64,000 nucleotides of DNA from Odontocerum albicorne (taxonomy: Eukaryota > Arthropoda > Insecta > Trichoptera > Odontoceridae). Both the position numbers and the translations under genes were made by a program. The stretch is taken from NCBI GenBank assembly GCA_949825065.1, contig OX463846.1, positions 20,159,413 to 20,223,412 of the forward strand, given 5' to 3'. The notes below the pieces were generated by a model, which was given only the letters and a program-made list of their open reading frames with translations, was not told the origin of the DNA and made no database searches. This document shows, piece by piece, positions 59,340-64,000 of the stretch. The first letter of the stretch is position 1; each line of letters opens with the position of its first letter.

Positions 59340-59760
59340 CTTAAGTATTACATAAAAGTTTTAAATATTCTTCCATCATCATCATCAGCCCGTCTCCGCC
59401 CAAAGTTGAACATAGGCCTCCCCTCTCCTCCTCCATTCCTCTCTTTCCTGGGCACATCGTTTCCAGCTGCTCCCGGCCACTCTTCTAATGCAGTCTGAAA
59501 ACTGTGTCTGAGGACGACCCACACTTCTTCTTCCCTGTCTTGGGCGCCACTCCAGCCCTCTCTGGGTCCATCTACTATCTGTGCATCTGGCAATGTGTCC
59601 CGTCCAGTTCCACTTCTGAATGGTGACTCTTTCGGCGACATCAGCTACTTTGGTCTGCTGCCTTATCCATTCTTTGGTTCTCCTATCTCTCAGAGAGATA
59701 TTTAACATTCTTCTTTCCATGGCCCTCTGCGTCACCATGAGCTTGTGCATGTTCCATTTA
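59340..59760 (-). mobile_element. RTE-like LINE 3' end, well preserved (LINE B)
   Basis: The minus-strand frame 59385-59750 is open for 121 codons: AMERRMLNISLRDRRTKEWI, then VTIQKWNWTGHIARCTDSRW, TQRGLEWRPRQGRRSVGRPQ, a DCIRRVAGSSWKRCAQEREE segment and RRGEAYVQLWAETG. This is the complete post-thumb tail of RTE-clade ORF2. It is followed by a (GAT)n-rich 3' end (CATCATCATCAT on the plus strand, 59374-59387), typical of RTE termini. GC content is much above the surroundings. It is 5'-truncated within the thumb and is the youngest-looking LINE in the window. The overlapping frame 59348-59641 is a shadow. Confidence 0.85.
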
Positions 59761-60424
59761 TTAGTAAATGTTGTTAATATATTCAGTTAATAACAAATAC
59801 TAATTATCAAAAATAATACAAAATAATAATGTGTAACTCCTCAATAAATCTTCAATACACTATTATTTTTTTCTCATCTCAAATTAACTTGTATGATTTT
59901 GAGATATTTCAGTACTCAATATTTAAAAGGCTTAACACAAATAAACTTTACTGATTAAGAATTATTCCAATATTACATAAGTCAAAGATCGACAAAAAAC
60001 ACTTTTTAGAAATGCAATAAATTTAACTGGATTAAATTATTTCCTTTAAATACTTGAACACGTTTTCATTTCCTTTGTGGTTTTGTTTGACAATTGAAAG
60101 CCAACCAAATTCTAGCTATGAATTAACCACATTTCCTCAATTTATATTCTGACGAAACGAGAAAACAAGCTTCAGACGTCAATGTAAATACATTCTACAC
60201 GTAAAGTAATATGTTGTTGACTTTTTTAATTGTTTCAAGTTTTTAATTAACCATTTGAAGGTATTATCGTGGTTAAGATCTATTTATATAAAATCAATTT
60301 GCTAAACGAGGTTAATTCGAGTAAAAATCTGTTGTTTTTGCTAATTTTTGGACACAAAATTTGTAAAACTGATGATATAGGTTTTTATTTTCGGAGTGTT
60401 GAGAAAATATAAATATTTAAAAAA
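59761..60424. other. AT-rich DNA, nothing recognised
   Basis: No coding or repeat structure supported. Confidence 0.45.
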
Positions 60425-60705
60425 TAAGCAACTCCTTGTTAATAAAAGATAAATAGCACCTTTTCAACCAAAATTGAACAGCACCTTGTTTATAATAAGT
60501 ATATAGCGATACATTTGTTCATAAAAATTAAACATAATCTTGTTCATAAAAATTAAATAGCATCTTGTTCATGAAAATCAAATAACATTTTGTTCATAAA
60601 CATTAAAAACCGACGTGTTCATAAAAAATCGACTGTAGCTTGTTTATAGAAATTAAACAGCACCTTTGTTTAAAAAAATTAAAAAGCACCTTGTTTAAAA
60701 ATGTA
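60425..60705. repeat. Degenerate minisatellite, unit about 30 bp
   Basis: About nine imperfect units of the form ACCTTGTTCATAAAAATTAA plus ATAGC (for example TCTTGTTCATAAAAATTAAA then TAGCATCTTGTTCATGAAAA). Units differ by substitutions and small indels, so it is old. Confidence 0.85.
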
Positions 60706-60837
60706 GGATCAAATACCACAGATACATATAATATCTATTTTTTTAGTTTTTTAAAATGAACTATAAAACGTATTGATTCTGTTAATTAATTATTAAAAAA
60801 AAAACTATCGTTATAAACAATATAATCCAACGGATTT
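60706..60837. other. Spacer
   Basis: Nothing recognised. Confidence 0.4.
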
Positions 60838-60990
60838 ATCACCATGTGGATATCTCTTCCAATCAAACAGAAATCTGTTAAAGAGGCCTTAAGTGAAGAT
60901 CTGACTGGAATCAGGTGCCAACTGTAATCCAACCTTCAACCTTCGGATCGGAAGACAGGCGTCCTACCTATTAGGCAACGAAGGTCGTAA
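60838..60990 (-). mobile_element. tRNA-derived SINE copy, inverted
   Basis: On the plus strand: ACCATGTGGATATCTCTTCC then AATCAAACAG, GTTAAAGAGGCCTTAAGTGA, TCTGACTGGAATCAGGTGCC and CGGATCGGAAGACAGGCGTC then CTACCTATTAGGCAACG. This is the reverse of the reference SINE, with a clear head and body and a short tail. Confidence 0.8.
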
Positions 60991-61534
60991 AATAGTGATA
61001 CATGGCTCGTGATTAAAAGTTTTCACCAGACCTGCCTCTGGAATTAAAAGACAACCCTTTATATCATGAAAAGTAAAATGAGATTTCAAAATATAATGAA
61101 TTTATTGAAAAACTTTTTGATAATAAAGGGAAATCAACATTTTAAAAATACACGCAAAATTATGTACACAGAAAAATAATTTGAAGAACGTTACTAGAAG
61201 TCTCTGTGAAGCCTGGCATATTGTTTTATAAATATGACAAATGTTTTATACTCAATAATTAACGCTGGAGTGTGACATATTTATGCCATTAAATATTTAA
61301 TCAATAATTTAGCAGCGAATGTTGTCAACAATTTGTCAGGTTGGTATAATTGCCTCACTTAAATGCGAATAGCTATGGTATATATGTCATAACTGCTCCT
61401 AATGAATCAATGCTTTGCATTACCGATCAAAGTAATAAACATAAATAGTAGAGAATTATGTTTCCATCGCTAAACACATAACATACATATTATTAATCAA
61501 CAAAAGTAATTGTTGTTCTTTCCGGAATGTGTAT
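60991..61534. other. AT-rich DNA, nothing recognised
   Basis: No coding or repeat structure supported. Confidence 0.45.
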
Positions 61535-61740
61535 AGTCCAATACGAAAGATAACAAATAGGGCCCATTAATAAAGATAACAATTAGGATCTAATACGACA
61601 GATAACCAATAGGAACTTATTCGAATGATAACAAGTTGGACCCAACTCAAAAGATAGGTAAGGTTCAATACAAAATAGAGCTCAATACGAATGATAATTA
61701 ATATGGCTCAATACGAAAAATAACATGTTGAGCCCCAAAC
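61535..61740. repeat. Second degenerate minisatellite, unit about 26-33 bp
   Basis: Roughly seven imperfect units of the form CCAATACGAAAGATAACAAA plus TAGGGC (for example CTCAATACGAATGATAATTA then ATATGG). The unit is unrelated to that at 60425. Confidence 0.85.
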
Positions 61741-61829
61741 AATATTATTTCATATAATACATACAATATTATTTTAAAAGTTTTTTTTTGTATTTTTATT
61801 GAATTTATCATACATTTTCAATTATGCCA

Positions 61830-62780
61830 CGTGTTTCCAGTAGGAGGTGATATATTATAGATCGCCCTATAATTCGGATCAATCAGGTCTTACTTATTGA
61901 TGCGAATGATAGGGTGATCAAATTAGCATGTGGTGTGCGTCCTGTATAACCCCACAATTACATTCAATGTTACTTTTGTTCAAGAAACCTTATCTTTGCA
62001 CATTAATCTTGCATCTAGTTATCCCTTCTCGACGCCTATTCAGTGCTCTCCAGGTAGGCCAAGTTAGTGCCATCTAGATCTCTATCCAGCGTCAGGTGTT
62101 TTTTCTTTCCTCTTCAGAGAACGCGTTTTATCCGGAGGAATCTTTAAGTTCTTTTTTATCCACTTTGCGTGGATTTATTCTGTTACGCAATGAGGATCTG
62201 CTTCTAGTTAGCTTATTCATAAGGAGGAATATCAGCCAGGATTCTTCTCCAATTGCTAGGCGGGGCTGAGAATATATCCACAGTGTCACTCAGTTGGTTC
62301 AATATCTGTATACCACGCATGATTGAGTGTTTAACCATGATATATAGTAGTATTCGTTCTGTACGTTGATATGTAGAACAAAAGGTGATTCTTTACACGG
62401 CTATATTTATTGGGGACATATAAATTTAGTGCTTCAAGTGTTGCGGAACAGTTAAGGCAACCTTGAAAAACTTTTAGTAGGAATATTGCAATGGATAATT
62501 GTCTTCTTATTTCGAGGCTTCTGTTGTAACACACATATTTTAGATAATCGCCTTTTGGTTCTGTACCATAGATATTTTTTGTATTTGTTCTATATTATTT
62601 TTATATTTGAGCTGATGAGGAGCCCTAACTACAGATGCATATTCTAGTTCTGAACTTTTTATTAAACTTTTCCTACAATATATTTCAATGTCGACATTGT
62701 TTAATGGTGATCATATAGAGATTGACTTAAGTCCTGAACTTGCTTTGTTTTTTCTTTGGTCAGCTACAACTTTTATGCAG
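61830..62780 (-). mobile_element. LINE C-type C-terminal part of reverse transcriptase with Cys/His tail
   Basis: From the right, on the minus strand: IYCRKSLIKSSELEYASVV (family SKLEYASVVW.P), YKNNIEQIQK, a frame change, RSLEIRRQLSIAIFLLKVFQ then GCLNC, ALNLYVPNKYSRVKNHLLFY (family N..VP....R...LF), a frame change, QILNQLSDTVDIFSAPPSNW. After more decay come NLAWRALNRRREGITRCKIN and IECNCGVIQDAHHMLI, a C.CG..Q...HLL.CP tail seen at the end of some Jockey-like ORF2 proteins. It is dead by frameshifts and stops. The catalytic motifs are missing. Confidence 0.7.
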
Positions 62781-64000
62781 ATAGCGGTTGGGGCGATACC
62801 GTTTATTGAGTAAATTTTCTCTACGGGTGTTGCTTAAATTTGTGTGTTATCAAAAAAGCCACAATAAACTAAACTTTAACTGTTTTTTTAACAATGCATT
62901 TGAGCTATGTTTTTTTCAGATCACGAGAAAAATCTCCCATAAATTTCTAATCCAAATAGCTAGTTCTTATTTTGTTGTTTATTTTTCACATGCAAGAAAC
63001 TTGGAATATTTGAAGGGAATCTCCAACGGTGTAAGAAAGTACACATTGTATTTACGAAACATCTCCAAGTTAAGAGATTTTAAATCAGTTAAAAGCAAAA
63101 GCCTCTATTATAATGGAAAGGTTATAAGGGCTTGCCTCCCCATGCTATCACGGAAGATGAATTCTTAGGAAATCAAAGACAAAGTATTTTGAGAACAAGT
63201 GAGTAGTAAAAACAAGCGAGGCGTCAATGGATTATCACAATTAATTCCCTGACGCTGACAAACAAGAACACATTACCGGGAGTTAGCTCAGTTACGCCAT
63301 ACCGTAACATTTTGTATTTACGCTCAATCTTCATGAGTCAACATCAGATAAATAGGGAAGTCATTAATACATTATAATGGAAAACTTTTTATCGTCAGTG
63401 TTTTTTTAAGAATTTGTGCTTGATATTTGAACTTCAATACATCTTACCTTTTCATCAAATATTACAAACGTTTTCTAAGGATCTATTCAAACTAATTTAT
63501 GATTTGTTGAGAAAAACATGTTTTTAAAAAAATCGCGAGTCGAAATTTTACAAACATTTTTCTTTAATATTTTCACCATGTGTAAATAATATGGTATAAA
63601 TAATATTTCACCATGGTTAGTCAAGATTTATTTCTCAATTCCAATTTTTCCATCCTTCTCTAGCAATATTGTATTCCTTTAATCGTTTATTTCTTACTCA
63701 ATCAATAAAAAGGCCCATAATTACTCCACGATGACTTTCGGCTTCTAAAACCCAAAATAACAAAAAATTCAAAATAACTTCTAAAACGGTGCTAAATTTT
63801 TAATGAAATGTCCAAGAGTATTAAGAAAGCATCTAGACTTTTCGTTCTATTGTATATGTGATTTATATATTAAATTACAATTAAATATTACATTTACATA
63901 TTACATTCTCATATTACAGTAATATGTGAATGTAAGTTCTCGAATGCACTTAAAATAATAGGTGTCAGTTTATTACATAAAAATGATTTGGTAATATTTT
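62781..64000. other. AT-rich DNA to the window end
   Basis: A 126-codon plus-strand frame (62788-63168) is rich in Phe, Leu, Lys and Ser and fits no family that I know. It is the longest unassigned frame of ordinary composition, but nothing else (GC rise, splice structure) supports it as a gene. Confidence 0.4.

Noticed and set aside
62788..63168. 126-codon plus-strand frame as a host gene
   Set aside because: AT-driven composition, no recognisable domain, no GC rise or splice context like that of the CRHBP exon.

Overview
This window looks like AT-rich arthropod, most likely insect, nuclear DNA. The evidence is one intron-flanked exon that reads as insect corticotropin-releasing-factor-binding protein (CRF-BP/CRHBP), plus a dense layer of old transposons of kinds common in insects. 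There is no operon structure, no dense coding and no bacterial-style gene. I cannot name the order or species. Only the 161-bp exon at 45189-45349 (+) looks like a functional host coding sequence. If it is real, much of the surrounding DNA is probably intron of that gene or flanking intergenic DNA.

Layout. 1-13 kb: the end of a mariner transposase, an RTE-like LINE fragment, a 489-bp (TA)n tract, a pogo-like element holding an internally deleted mariner, a head-to-head palindromic mariner that itself holds a foldback repeat, tRNA-derived SINEs and a hAT transposase remnant. 13-27 kb: repeated remnants of one non-LTR retrotransposon family (called LINE A here), a hAT MITE with an 8-bp target duplication, a TIR-bounded Tc1/mariner-type remnant and a Helitron-like fragment. 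28-30 kb: a decayed copy of an uncharacterised arthropod repeat protein. 31-41 kb: SINEs, a dispersed repeat, a small perfect-looking hairpin, LINE B and LINE C fragments and a complete but dead mariner. 44-46 kb: LINE A, the CRHBP exon, and the second copies of the dispersed repeat and of the foldback. 49-64 kb: SINEs, LINE A/B/C fragments, a four-copy degenerate tandem array with a period of about 165-183 bp, and two degenerate minisatellites with periods of about 30 bp.

LINE A = elements ending in a WFGHVER...SAYP-type tail; LINE B = RTE-like, ending in a GRP...W..R.EAY tail; LINE C = Jockey-like. These names are local labels and the clade assignments are from memory of the families.

The signal that no standard feature class explains is the 8-mer TACTCGTA (or its complement TACGAGTA). 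I counted 21 copies by eye where roughly 2-3 would be expected from base composition. Comparison of related transposon copies shows it sitting as a 6-bp insertion at a TA. It behaves like a tiny TA-targeted insertion or excision footprint scattered through the region.
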